DNA of 21,221 bases from Acetatifactor sp. GTDB lineage: Bacteria > Bacillota > Clostridia > Lachnospirales > Lachnospiraceae. Each line of letters opens with the position of its first letter. The stretch's first letter is position 1. The stretch spans positions 1 through 21,221 of the forward strand of contig JAILPF010000405.1 of NCBI GenBank assembly GCA_024699575.1, written 5' to 3'. This document shows, one piece after another, positions 13,945 to 21,221 of the stretch. The translations under genes were made by a program, and so were the position numbers. The notes under the pieces were generated by a model. That model worked only from the letters and a program-made list of their open reading frames with translations, was not told where the DNA came from and made no database searches.

Positions 13945-15183
13945 TTAAGTCCTCTCCGGAAAAAGCTGTTTATATTTTTCGGTCAAATAATCCACCGTTC
14001 TTACTGCGCTCTCTCCGATATGCTGCCAGGATTGGCTACGAACGCGTTCGCGTCCCTCTCTCTTTGCGCTGCTTTCCAGCAGTTCATCAATTTTGTGTTT
14101 CAGCTGTGCAAGGTCCTCTTCTGCAAGAGGTGCTCCCAAATCTTTGAGTGCTTCGAATCTCCAGAGCGGTTCATCAATCCACGCCGCATCATAGGGTGCA
14201 CTGTCAAAGGAAGTATCCGCATAGATAATAGGCTTTTCAAATACCAGTGCGTAGTCAAAAATTATGCCGGAGAAATCCGTAATCATCAAATCCGCTCTCT
14301 TAAGCACCTCAAAATTATCATTGTCGTAGTTCCATGTAAGCTGCTCGGAATCCGGGAACTCCTTCCAAAGAGGTTCCAGTATCTCCCTCTCAGAAATCAA
14401 TGACTGTGGGTGTGGGCGTACGATAATATCATATCCTGTATCCAGAAGGGCTTGTATCATTTTGGCACCGTATCTGGAAAGAATCGCGCTTTCTCCCCAG
14501 GAGGGAGCAAGAAGAATTGTCTTCTTGTCCTGAATTTTCTGAAAAGTGTCCGACTCAAGTTTACCCTTCAGGGCATCCATATAGGTGGAGCCAACCACTG
14601 TCAGTTCTTTCTCAGGCAGCCCCCTTAGCTTCTCCAAAAGTCTGATATATCTTTCCTGAAATTCACCGGTCAGCAGGATTGCATCATAATAATCCATGCC
14701 GAACATTCTGTATCCTGTACCCTCATCCACCGCATGAAAGGTATGTACATACCACTTTACGTCCCCTGATCTCTTCCACTGGTAAACATCCAGACCCGGG
14801 GTAGTTGATAACACAATTCCTGCTTTCAGAAAATTTAATCTGGCAAATGCCTTGTTATTCTCACCGATAAACTTACAATGTACATATTCATAAGCCTTTT
14901 TGAGTGCCGGGTCATCCGAGGATGCTGTCCAGTATTCCAACGCAATCTTTCTTCGTTCAAACTCGTCACAAATAGGCTCAAACAAATTCCAATATCGCTT
15001 GCTGTCACTGAAAATAACGTACGGGTAGGTCTCTCCCGCCGTCTCCACACGTCCTCCGTGGATCAAAAATTTCAGTTTCAGCACTAATTTTTTCCACAAA
15101 AAGAGGATGCCCGAAACGATACCGATAAAAATGGTAAACAGCATGCTTCCTGTTCCCGGGTCAATATAACCTGCTACAATCAC
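13945..15183 (-). CDS. TagB/TagF-like CDP-alcohol phosphotransferase, membrane-anchored
   Basis: Members of this family (Glyphos_transf, PF04464) transfer glycerol-phosphate or a related group from a CDP-alcohol to a membrane-linked acceptor on the cytoplasmic face, as in teichoic acid synthesis. The 412-aa protein has an N-terminal membrane segment (about 14-40) preceded by the recurrent motif GYIDPGTGSML. Then come VHTFHAVDEG (146-155), LLAPSWGE (224-231), RPHPQS (256-261) and ITDFSGIIFDYA (301-312), the counterpart of the TDYSS...FDYA motif of TagF. The start codon is GTG (15183), 5 bp after the stop of the preceding gene, with GGGAGG 11 bp upstream inside that gene. It is probably translationally coupled on both sides. 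Because the neighbour makes a CDP-linked compound, the donor may be CDP-ethanolamine or similar rather than CDP-glycerol; this is inference. Confidence 0.92.
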   Translation of the reverse strand: MIVAGYIDPGTGSMLFTIFIGIVSGILFLWKKLVLKLKFLIHGGRVETAGETYPYVIFSDSKRYWNLFEPICDEFERRKIALEYWTASSDDPALKKAYEYVHCKFIGENNKAFARLNFLKAGIVLSTTPGLDVYQWKRSGDVKWYVHTFHAVDEGTGYRMFGMDYYDAILLTGEFQERYIRLLEKLRGLPEKELTVVGSTYMDALKGKLESDTFQKIQDKKTILLAPSWGESAILSRYGAKMIQALLDTGYDIIVRPHPQSLISEREILEPLWKEFPDSEQLTWNYDNDNFEVLKRADLMITDFSGIIFDYALVFEKPIIYADTSFDSAPYDAAWIDEPLWRFEALKDLGAPLAEEDLAQLKHKIDELLESSAKREGRERVRSQSWQHIGESAVRTVDYLTEKYKQLFPERT

Positions 15184-15188
15184 TTCTG

Positions 15189-17003
15189 CTATTTCCTCCC
15201 TTCCGGAAATATCTGACGAAGTGCTTTCAACAGTTCCTCATTGTCGTGCCTGTCGCGCACGGCAATCCTCAAATAAGAGCCGGCAACCTTTGCACTCAAA
15301 TCCTTCACCAAAATATCATATTCCTCAAGTAGTCTTTCTGTAATCTCTGTGGAACTGCTGCCATCGCACAGCTCGACTGTAATATAATTTGCCTGAGATG
15401 GGATGACACGGACTGCAGATATTTGCCCCAATTCTTCTGCAAACCATTCTCTCTCCAGGGCTAATTTCACACAGCCTTCCTTATAGCTGTTCTCATATTT
15501 CCCGAAAATCTGCATAAAATGTTCGGCGAAAGAATTGATATTCCAAATGGATACATCCTTTCTGACCTGTTCAATAACCTCTCCGCAAGTGCTTGCCAGA
15601 ATTCCCAGTCGCAATCCCGGAATTCCATAGGATTTGGAGAGACTCTTCATCACAAACAGATTGGAAAAGCGCTCCAAAAGTTCATTTCGAAGCATACTTT
15701 TTTCCTTGTCAGTAGAGAAATCCGAGAAAGACTCATCATAAATCAGACGAATATTTCTTTTCTTCGTCCATTCAAACAGCTTATAAACCTCTTGTGCCGT
15801 CACATAATTGCCGGAGGGATTATCCGGATTAATCAAAATAAGATTCTGAATATCCTTCCCTTCAAAATGGTGGATAATATCCTCCACTGTATAAGCGAAA
15901 TCGCCGTTATCCGGTGTAAACACCTCAAGCCTGTCGGGTGTGACCCGATGTCCGTACTCTTCAAAGCTGGGACGAATGATTCCAAAACGTCCGTCCAGAC
16001 AATGCATGAGGGAGCGAATCAGTTCGGCCGCACCATTTCCCACCACCAGATAATCTTTGGAAACTCCGGTGTTCTTGGATGCCAGAGATACATTCACATT
16101 CATACCTGACGGGTAAGAAACCAGCAGTTCATCATAGGCTGACTTCATTTCTTCCTTCATCTGTTTAGGTGGAAAGAAGGGATTCACCAGATAGCAAAAA
16201 TCCTTTAATGCCGGGTATCTCCAATATCCGCCATATCTACCCTGCATAAGACGAAGTCTTTCCTTCGTAGGGGCAAACATGCTTGTTGCAATCTCCAAAT
16301 CCTGTGCATCGTCAATCTCATACCACTTTTGTCCGCTTAATCGCTTTGCCTCTATTCCGGCATCATCCAATACAGCAAGCACCTTTAACACCTGTTCATA
16401 ATACTCATTGTTGCCCAGCGCCTTGGAATAGGCCTCCAGAAAAGGAACATATCTGTTTCTGGAAAACTGTTTGCCAAATTTATATAAATTGACAGTCTTA
16501 TAGTATTCTTCTTTCTCCGAATAGTTCAATGCCTTTCCGGGAATAAAGGAAACAATGGTATCATCCTCCCGCAGTTTCAGGCAGGTACCGTCCATCCAGG
16601 ACTGATATTTGTCCACCAACACCAGTGATTCCCTTGTGTCTTCAGTCAGTGCATCCAATACAGCGGATTCAAAAATAATATCTGACTCCAGCAAAAGTGT
16701 GTCGTCTTCACAGAGATAATCTTTTGCAAGATACAGGGAATAAATATTATTTGTTTTATCATAAACGGGATTTTCAACAAACACTACCGGTGTTGTAATG
16801 TTTAATCCCTCCACAAAGTTCTTCAGTTCCAAGCCTTTATAGCCAACCACCAGAATGACTCTTTGAAGATTACGCTTGTCCAAATCCCGCAGTGCCCTCT
16901 CAATCAGGGTCTCGCCACATACTTCAACCATACACTTAGTGTTGTTACTGGTATATTCTTTCAAGCGTTTGCCCATTCCTGCCGCTAAAATAATTGCCTG
17001 CAT
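15189..17003 (-). CDS. Cytidylyltransferase-PLP enzyme fusion (LicC-like + CobD/HisC-like)
   Basis: This is a 604-aa two-domain enzyme. Residues 1-250 are a nucleotidyltransferase of the LicC/PntC kind: LAAGMGKRL (6-14), Lys23 in TKCMVEV, metal site LESDI (105-109) and WYEIDDAQDLE near 228-238. Residues 255-600 are a fold-type-I PLP enzyme close to CobD/HisC: YGGYWRYPALKDFCYLVNPF resembles the CobD opening, with NPDNPSG (402-408), YDESF (432-436), PLP Lys457 in SLSKSYGIPGLRLG (454-467) and Arg579 in YLRIAVR. CobD-like enzymes make ethanolamine phosphate from phosphoserine or serinol phosphate from dihydroxyacetone phosphate in Campylobacter capsule synthesis (Cj1436, Cj1437). The fusion could therefore make and activate such a product as its CDP derivative. 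AGGAGG lies 9 bp before the ATG. It is the first gene of the cluster. Confidence 0.92.
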   Translation of the reverse strand: MQAIILAAGMGKRLKEYTSNNTKCMVEVCGETLIERALRDLDKRNLQRVILVVGYKGLELKNFVEGLNITTPVVFVENPVYDKTNNIYSLYLAKDYLCEDDTLLLESDIIFESAVLDALTEDTRESLVLVDKYQSWMDGTCLKLREDDTIVSFIPGKALNYSEKEEYYKTVNLYKFGKQFSRNRYVPFLEAYSKALGNNEYYEQVLKVLAVLDDAGIEAKRLSGQKWYEIDDAQDLEIATSMFAPTKERLRLMQGRYGGYWRYPALKDFCYLVNPFFPPKQMKEEMKSAYDELLVSYPSGMNVNVSLASKNTGVSKDYLVVGNGAAELIRSLMHCLDGRFGIIRPSFEEYGHRVTPDRLEVFTPDNGDFAYTVEDIIHHFEGKDIQNLILINPDNPSGNYVTAQEVYKLFEWTKKRNIRLIYDESFSDFSTDKEKSMLRNELLERFSNLFVMKSLSKSYGIPGLRLGILASTCGEVIEQVRKDVSIWNINSFAEHFMQIFGKYENSYKEGCVKLALEREWFAEELGQISAVRVIPSQANYITVELCDGSSSTEITERLLEEYDILVKDLSAKVAGSYLRIAVRDRHDNEELLKALRQIFPEGRK

Positions 17004-17035
17004 TCTCTTTGGCCTCCTATTACTTTATCCTCACT

Positions 17036-17044
17036 ATCTTACCA
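17036..17044 (-). promoter_or_regulatory. Possible extended -10 promoter for the fusion-enzyme operon
   Basis: On the - strand TGG-TAAGAT (17044-17036) fits an extended -10 element 32 bp before the start codon. TTGACA occurs at 17057-17052 but only 10 bp from this -10, which is too close, and no other -35 stands out. This is a tentative call; the hsp20 terminator upstream implies that a promoter must lie in this 76-bp interval. Confidence 0.3.
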
Positions 17045-17079
17045 CAAGCGATGTCAAAAGTATAGAAAAAAGGAACAGT

Positions 17080-17114
17080 AAAAGTCCCGGTGGCTGTGTT
17101 CCACCGGGACTTTT
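17080..17114 (-). terminator. Rho-independent terminator of hsp20
   Basis: A perfect 14-bp inverted repeat (17080-17093 and 17101-17114, core GTCCCGGTGG) has a 7-nt loop. On the - strand it ends in CTTTTACTGTTCCTTTTTTC. It lies 21 bp beyond the hsp20 stop codon and separates that gene from the fusion-enzyme operon. Confidence 0.92.
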
Positions 17115-17135
17115 GTGATTAGATATGCTTATTTA

Positions 17136-17618
17136 TTATCCTTCAATCGCAATATACTTCTTGTTCTCAACCTGTTTGACATCCTTTTTGGGGATAGTCA
17201 GTGTCAGGATACCATGCTTGAAGGAAGCTTTGATATCTTCCTGTGTCAAGGCATCTCCCACATAGAAGCTTCTCTGGCAGGAACCGCTGTAACGTTCACG
17301 GCGGATATATTTACCCTTCTTTGCATCCTCTTCCGAGTCCGCTTCGTCCTTGCAAAGTCCCTTGGCAGCGCTGATTGTCAGGTAACCCTCATTCAGTTCC
17401 ACCTTTACCTCATCCTTACTAAAGCCGGGGAGATCAACCTCCATCTCGTAGCCCTGTTCGGTTTCTTTGATATCGGTGTTCATCACATTTTTCGCTCTGT
17501 GACCATATAATTTCTTTTCCATGTTCCTGAAATCCCGGTCATCAAAGCCAAACCATGGATCCTGATAAAAGCGATCGAACAAATCAAAGTTATCATTTAA
17601 TAAACTAGGCATCAACAT
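17136..17618 (-). CDS. Small heat shock protein (Hsp20 / alpha-crystallin)
   Basis: This is a cytoplasmic ATP-independent holdase that keeps unfolding proteins soluble. The 160-aa protein has an aromatic N-terminal arm (FDLFDRFYQDPWFGFDD), an alpha-crystallin domain from about residue 45 (NVMNTDIKETEQGYEMEVDL), the conserved GILTLTIPKK near 137-146, and a C-terminal IAI that fits the I-x-I oligomerisation motif. A 16-residue acidic/basic loop (CKDEADSEEDAKKGKY) sits inside the domain. The ATG at 17618 follows GGAAGGATGACGT; an alternative ATG lies two codons later. It is a monocistronic unit with its own promoter and terminator. The promoter has no CIRCE element but a perfect palindrome lies on the -10 box. 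Confidence 0.96.
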   Translation of the reverse strand: MLMPSLLNDNFDLFDRFYQDPWFGFDDRDFRNMEKKLYGHRAKNVMNTDIKETEQGYEMEVDLPGFSKDEVKVELNEGYLTISAAKGLCKDEADSEEDAKKGKYIRRERYSGSCQRSFYVGDALTQEDIKASFKHGILTLTIPKKDVKQVENKKYIAIEG

Positions 17619-17677
17619 ACGTCATCCTTCCTTTCTGTTTGCGGAATACCTTTGATTCCTTTTCCTTTGTTCTACTT

Positions 17678-17689
17678 GTGTTATAACAC
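17678..17689. promoter_or_regulatory. 12-bp palindrome over the hsp20 -10 box
   Basis: GTGTTATAACAC is a perfect palindrome containing the -10 hexamer (17680-17685). It is well placed for a repressor that blocks RNA polymerase. It matches neither CIRCE (TTAGCACTC-N9-GAGTGCTAA) nor a CtsR heptad repeat. Confidence 0.5.
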
Positions 17690-17708
17690 CATAGGCAAAA
17701 AGAGTCAA
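17680..17708 (-). promoter_or_regulatory. Sigma-A promoter of hsp20
   Basis: On the - strand, TTGACT (17703-17708) and TATAAC (17680-17685) are separated by 17 bp. An A/T-rich stretch upstream (17709-17741) could act as an UP element. The leader would be about 55 nt. Confidence 0.85.
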
Positions 17709-17745
17709 TTAACAGATTGGGAAGAAATTATAAAATAATTATGAA

Positions 17746-20700
17746 TCACTTCGTGACTTCATATAGTTCAACATCGTCCACCTGAAGGGAGCTGAAAGTA
17801 GGTGCATCAAAGAAGAAGCTGATGTCCAGCGTTCCATCTGTCACTTCCACCACGTCCGAGGTGAAGGTCATCCAGTTCTCCGTTCTTGGAATTTCTTTCT
17901 TAACTGTCACGCCCGCACTGGTCAGATCCAGACGTACTTCGTTGGCAGAATCGTTGTACACCTTACATTTTGCCTTGACAACATATTTGCCGTTCGGCAA
18001 GTTCTCCACCTTCTGCGACAAAGTACGAAGCAACGACTTATCGCAATCCCAGAAATAGAATTTATGTGTACCGGAATATGCATCAAAGTTATCAATACCA
18101 TATCCGCCCTCTGTTCCATCCAGTGCGGTTACCTTCCATGGATTCAGCTCTCCTGTATTAAATCCGTGATTCTCAATCACATCCATTGGTGTTGTTGCCA
18201 GCGTATAAGGAGTGAAAGGTGCATGCATCTTTACAAGAGTCACTTCCCCTTCTCCATCCAGCTTGGTCACAGTGAATCTGTTGCTTCCTTTTTTTAGCGG
18301 AATATTGACAAAAACTTCATTTTCAAAGTCAGGGTTCACTGCTGCCGGCAAATCGATCTCCTGAGTAAAATTGCCTGTGGAAATAGCAACTTTCGCTGCC
18401 TTATCAGATCTGTAGGTAAGGCACGCTGCATAAGTTCCTGCGTGTTTCACATCCAGTCCGGCAAATTTAAAGGAATCGTTCTCTGTCTTCAAGACCTTGT
18501 TGCCCTCGCCGCCATCTGTGTTCACCTCATACTCTGTTTTCTCCTCCACAATTACGGGGGCCTCCAGAATCGTCAAGTCGTTGGTACCGCTTTTTCCTGT
18601 CAACACAACAGTATGTTCTGCGCCGTCGTCAGCCACGTTCACTGTGACAATCTGTTTTTTCTCATCCAATTTCCAGTTGCATGCTTTTCCGTCTACAGTA
18701 ACCGCCAAATCCTCATAGGCACTCTTATGGAATTTCACAATGTAATTTCTGGGAGCGATATCTGTAAAGCTTCCCTGTCTCTTACCGATTACCAATGTGG
18801 TGGTATCGATTGTCGCTCTCTCTACGCTCGCATCAAAAGCAGTGGTAGCATACACGCCATCCTTGTAGCTTTCAGTCATTCCATCATCTTCGTAAAGCAC
18901 AAAGTTGAAAGTACCGCTCTCCAGGGTAGGGAACACATCTACTGTGATATCCGGGCTTGCTGAAGGGTCATCCATATACTGACGCTCGGACTGTGTGGGA
19001 ATTACAGAACCTTCCTTTACAAATACCGGTAGCACATCATAAGGTGCAGGATAAACCATTTCCTTTTCACCGCCATAAAGTGCCTTATCGTCGTTGTAGT
19101 CATACCATACGCCTTTCGGCAGATATACGGTCTTGGTCACCGCATCCTCAAGGACAGGTGCAACCAGAAAGCTTTCACCGCACATAAACTGAGTATCACA
19201 GCTGTAGGTCTTTTCATCTGAATCAAATTCCATCACCATAGGTCTCACCAGAGGAATACCGGTTCCTCCCTGACCGTAGCCTTCCTCAATACCGATTCCG
19301 ATAATATTATCAGCAGCATAGGAATACATATAAGGCACCAGTCTGTATCTCATGTTGATGAATTTTTTGGAAAGCTCCGTCGCGTTATGCGTGTAAGGCT
19401 CCTTCTCCTCCACGCCTGCACAGTAGTGGAAACGATGTACCGGCGTAAAGGTTGCCAGTTCCACCCATCTGTCATACTGTTTGTTACTGATATTGCCAAA
19501 GAAACCGCCGATATCAAATCCCCAGTAATTATAACCTGACATGGAAAGTCCTGTACCCAGCATAATCTGCTCGTGCATGGACTGATAACTTGCCTGAATA
19601 TCTCCGGTCCAGGGAGAGGCATATCTTTGTGTTCCGGTGTATCCGGATCTTGTCAGCAGGAAGGATCTGTTGCCATTTCTGGTCACTCTGTCATGAACCG
19701 CTTCCTGATGTTTGATTGCATATGCGTTTTTCACCTGATTTAAGGTTCCATATGCTTTGCCGTCCTCATTCCAGAACAGCCAGTCTGTATTGTATCTGGC
19801 AGGCTCATTCATATCCAGCCAGAAGCAGGATACTCCTTGATTCAGCAGATTATCCAACAAGGTTCCCCACCATTCTCTCGCTTCGGGATTAAAGAAATCC
19901 ACCAGACCTGAATCAGCACCCCAGGGCCAGCTGATTAACTTAGTATTGCCTGTTTTATCTTTTACAAAAAATCTCTGAGAATCTCCTGCCACGAAATCCG
20001 CATTGTTATCGCGGTTCGTTATGTTAGGGTCATTGATAACTCCCAGCCTGATATGTGCATCCTGAAGACGTTTTATCATCCCCTCCGGATCCGGGAAGTT
20101 ACGTTTGCTCCACATAGTGGGAGTGCACAGATATTCATACCACTCGATATCACACATGATGGCATCAATGGGGATTCCGGCTTCTCTGTATTTCTGTGCC
20201 ACTCTCTCCACATCATTCTGCAGATAGCCGTAATGACACTGAATATTACCGTATGCATATTCCGGTGCAAAGAATGTCTTGCCCACCAAATCCGTAAAGG
20301 TCTTGGTCACCTGCTTCGGCTGAGGCCCATAAATAAAGTAGTAAACCAAATCTCCGCCGGGATTCGGATTGGATGAACCGAAGGAAACACAGTGCGGGTC
20401 CGTATATCCCATATCAAACACGGTACGGCTGGAGTTATCAAAGAAAATCGAATATCCTCCGGAGCTTACGAAATACGGATTGGACATATACCAACGGCCG
20501 TGGTCCCATGCAGGGCAGGATGCATCACACTCGGAACCATAGGCGTCCACCGCCCACATCTCCAGTTTTTCTCCTCTGTGATTAAAACCGGAAACCTTTT
20601 CACCCAGTCCCCAAAACTGTTCGCCCAGTTTTAACTCACTGTTGACGCATAATTCACCTTCTGCAGTCCATCCCATGCTCTGCTCTTTGTTCTGTAAAAT

Positions 20701-21221
20701 AACATTGCCGTTGCTGTCGAGATAGGTCAGGGAAAAAGGGGCATTCTTGGCAAATACCAAGGTAATATCACCACAGTTGACGCGATAATTGTCCCCCTGC
20801 TTCTCCACAGCAAGCTTCTGCGGGTCAATTTTTTCATTGACAACAGAGAATGACTCATATTGTCTTTCAAATTTTCCTGTGGGGTCCGCCCAGACTTTTA
20901 CGGCATTTTTGCCCACACTTGTGATTTTTACATCAGCATTATCGCAGACAACGGTAAGTTCGGAAGTTTTATCCCCTTTTACATCCAACACGTTGCCTAC
21001 ATAGCTCCATTCCACTTTTCTTACAGTGATGCAATCGACGTTGATATCTCCGGTATCCTCAGATGTTTTCTCAACAACCACTGTGTTGTCCCCCTGTGAC
21101 AGTTCAACCGTCATAACGGAGTCTGCCCAGATTTTGATGTCACGCATGGACGCCACCTTCTGCTGGAAGGATTTTCCTCCCACTGTCACATGTACGCTCT
21201 GTGGCTCAGAATCTGTATCCT
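17746..21221 (-). CDS. Multi-domain GH31 alpha-glycosidase, 5' end cut by the window
   Basis: This large glycosidase acts on alpha-linked sugars (alpha-glucosidase or alpha-xylosidase type). The frame is open to the window edge, so the N-terminus and any signal peptide are missing; about 1,158 codons are present. In order: a partial CBM6/35-like beta-sandwich (before about 21000, with DTGDINVDCITV); the GH31 N-terminal domain with FWGLGEKVSGFNHRG (about 20590-20635); the catalytic barrel with nucleophile Asp at 19813-19815 in FWLDMNEP and acid/base Asp at 19600-19602 in SPWTGD; HRFHY; C-terminal beta domains with VLPVFVKEGSVIP and LYEDDGMTESYKDG; a second CBM6/35-like module (about 18210-18560); and a final jelly-roll module from HGFNTGELNPW (18170) to the stop, like CBM4/9. 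No LPXTG or S-layer anchor follows, so the enzyme is probably secreted or held by its N-terminus. No clear terminator separates it from hsp20. Confidence 0.93.
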   Translation of the reverse strand, partial: DTDSEPQSVHVTVGGKSFQQKVASMRDIKIWADSVMTVELSQGDNTVVVEKTSEDTGDINVDCITVRKVEWSYVGNVLDVKGDKTSELTVVCDNADVKITSVGKNAVKVWADPTGKFERQYESFSVVNEKIDPQKLAVEKQGDNYRVNCGDITLVFAKNAPFSLTYLDSNGNVILQNKEQSMGWTAEGELCVNSELKLGEQFWGLGEKVSGFNHRGEKLEMWAVDAYGSECDASCPAWDHGRWYMSNPYFVSSGGYSIFFDNSSRTVFDMGYTDPHCVSFGSSNPNPGGDLVYYFIYGPQPKQVTKTFTDLVGKTFFAPEYAYGNIQCHYGYLQNDVERVAQKYREAGIPIDAIMCDIEWYEYLCTPTMWSKRNFPDPEGMIKRLQDAHIRLGVINDPNITNRDNNADFVAGDSQRFFVKDKTGNTKLISWPWGADSGLVDFFNPEAREWWGTLLDNLLNQGVSCFWLDMNEPARYNTDWLFWNEDGKAYGTLNQVKNAYAIKHQEAVHDRVTRNGNRSFLLTRSGYTGTQRYASPWTGDIQASYQSMHEQIMLGTGLSMSGYNYWGFDIGGFFGNISNKQYDRWVELATFTPVHRFHYCAGVEEKEPYTHNATELSKKFINMRYRLVPYMYSYAADNIIGIGIEEGYGQGGTGIPLVRPMVMEFDSDEKTYSCDTQFMCGESFLVAPVLEDAVTKTVYLPKGVWYDYNDDKALYGGEKEMVYPAPYDVLPVFVKEGSVIPTQSERQYMDDPSASPDITVDVFPTLESGTFNFVLYEDDGMTESYKDGVYATTAFDASVERATIDTTTLVIGKRQGSFTDIAPRNYIVKFHKSAYEDLAVTVDGKACNWKLDEKKQIVTVNVADDGAEHTVVLTGKSGTNDLTILEAPVIVEEKTEYEVNTDGGEGNKVLKTENDSFKFAGLDVKHAGTYAACLTYRSDKAAKVAISTGNFTQEIDLPAAVNPDFENEVFVNIPLKKGSNRFTVTKLDGEGEVTLVKMHAPFTPYTLATTPMDVIENHGFNTGELNPWKVTALDGTEGGYGIDNFDAYSGTHKFYFWDCDKSLLRTLSQKVENLPNGKYVVKAKCKVYNDSANEVRLDLTSAGVTVKKEIPRTENWMTFTSDVVEVTDGTLDISFFFDAPTFSSLQVDDVELYEVTK

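Noticed and set aside
15189..17003. PntC-type phosphonate enzyme (CTP:phosphonate cytidylyltransferase with 2-AEP transaminase)
   Set aside because: The PLP domain has the CobD/HisC pattern rather than the class V transaminase pattern, and no phosphonate genes are visible nearby. It remains possible only if such genes lie outside the window.
17709..17745. Terminator for the GH31 gene
   Set aside because: Only a 4-bp stem (TCAC/GTGA) and A/T-rich sequence are present; no stable stem with a T tract.

Overview
The window looks like a chromosomal stretch from a strictly anaerobic, low-to-mid GC Firmicute, most likely a gut-type clostridium near Lachnospiraceae. This is inferred from gene content and signals, not from a database match: a 2Fe-type desulfoferrodoxin with a PerR-like operator, AGGAGG-type ribosome binding sites, sigma-A promoters of the TTGACN/TATAAT kind, large secreted glycoside hydrolases and a TagB/F-like transferase. 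No rRNA, tRNA, phage, transposase or CRISPR array was seen.

Layout. 1-306 holds no gene but carries a terminator-like hairpin and two identical 36-bp direct repeats flanking a 72-bp segment that can fold as a cloverleaf. 307-1209 (-) is a lipoprotein N-acetylmuramoyl-L-alanine amidase. 1210-1537 is non-coding and holds three tandem 62-bp repeats. 1538-3767 (-) is a two-gene unit, an NSS-family Na+ symporter followed by a TM1586-type nitroreductase, with its own promoter and terminator. Divergent from it, 3973-6684 (+) is a complete three-gene ABC importer (lipoprotein binding protein, permease, ATPase) of the TrpXYZ/COG2984 type. A long hairpin separates it from the convergent 6739-9227 (-) group: acylphosphatase, Dabb-domain protein and a GH20 hexosaminidase-like enzyme. 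9327-9704 (-) is desulfoferrodoxin with its own promoter.

The most unusual part is the 9822-17003 (-) cluster, four tightly spaced genes. In transcription order they encode: (1) a cytidylyltransferase fused to a CobD/HisC-like PLP enzyme; (2) a TagB/TagF-like CDP-alcohol phosphotransferase with a membrane anchor; (3) an 850-residue protein joining a YidC/Oxa1-like membrane domain, five further membrane segments and an alkaline-phosphatase/sulfatase-superfamily domain; (4) a HerA/DUF853 ATPase. The first three suggest a compact route that makes a CDP-amino-alcohol (CDP-ethanolamine or CDP-serinol are the best guesses), attaches the phospho-group to a cell-surface polymer or lipid, and acts on it again outside the membrane. 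The assembly is inferred; the domains are visible in the sequence.

17136-17618 (-) is a small heat shock protein with a strong promoter overlapped by a perfect 12-bp palindrome. 17746-21221 (-) is a secreted-type, multi-domain GH31 alpha-glycosidase whose N-terminus lies beyond the window edge.
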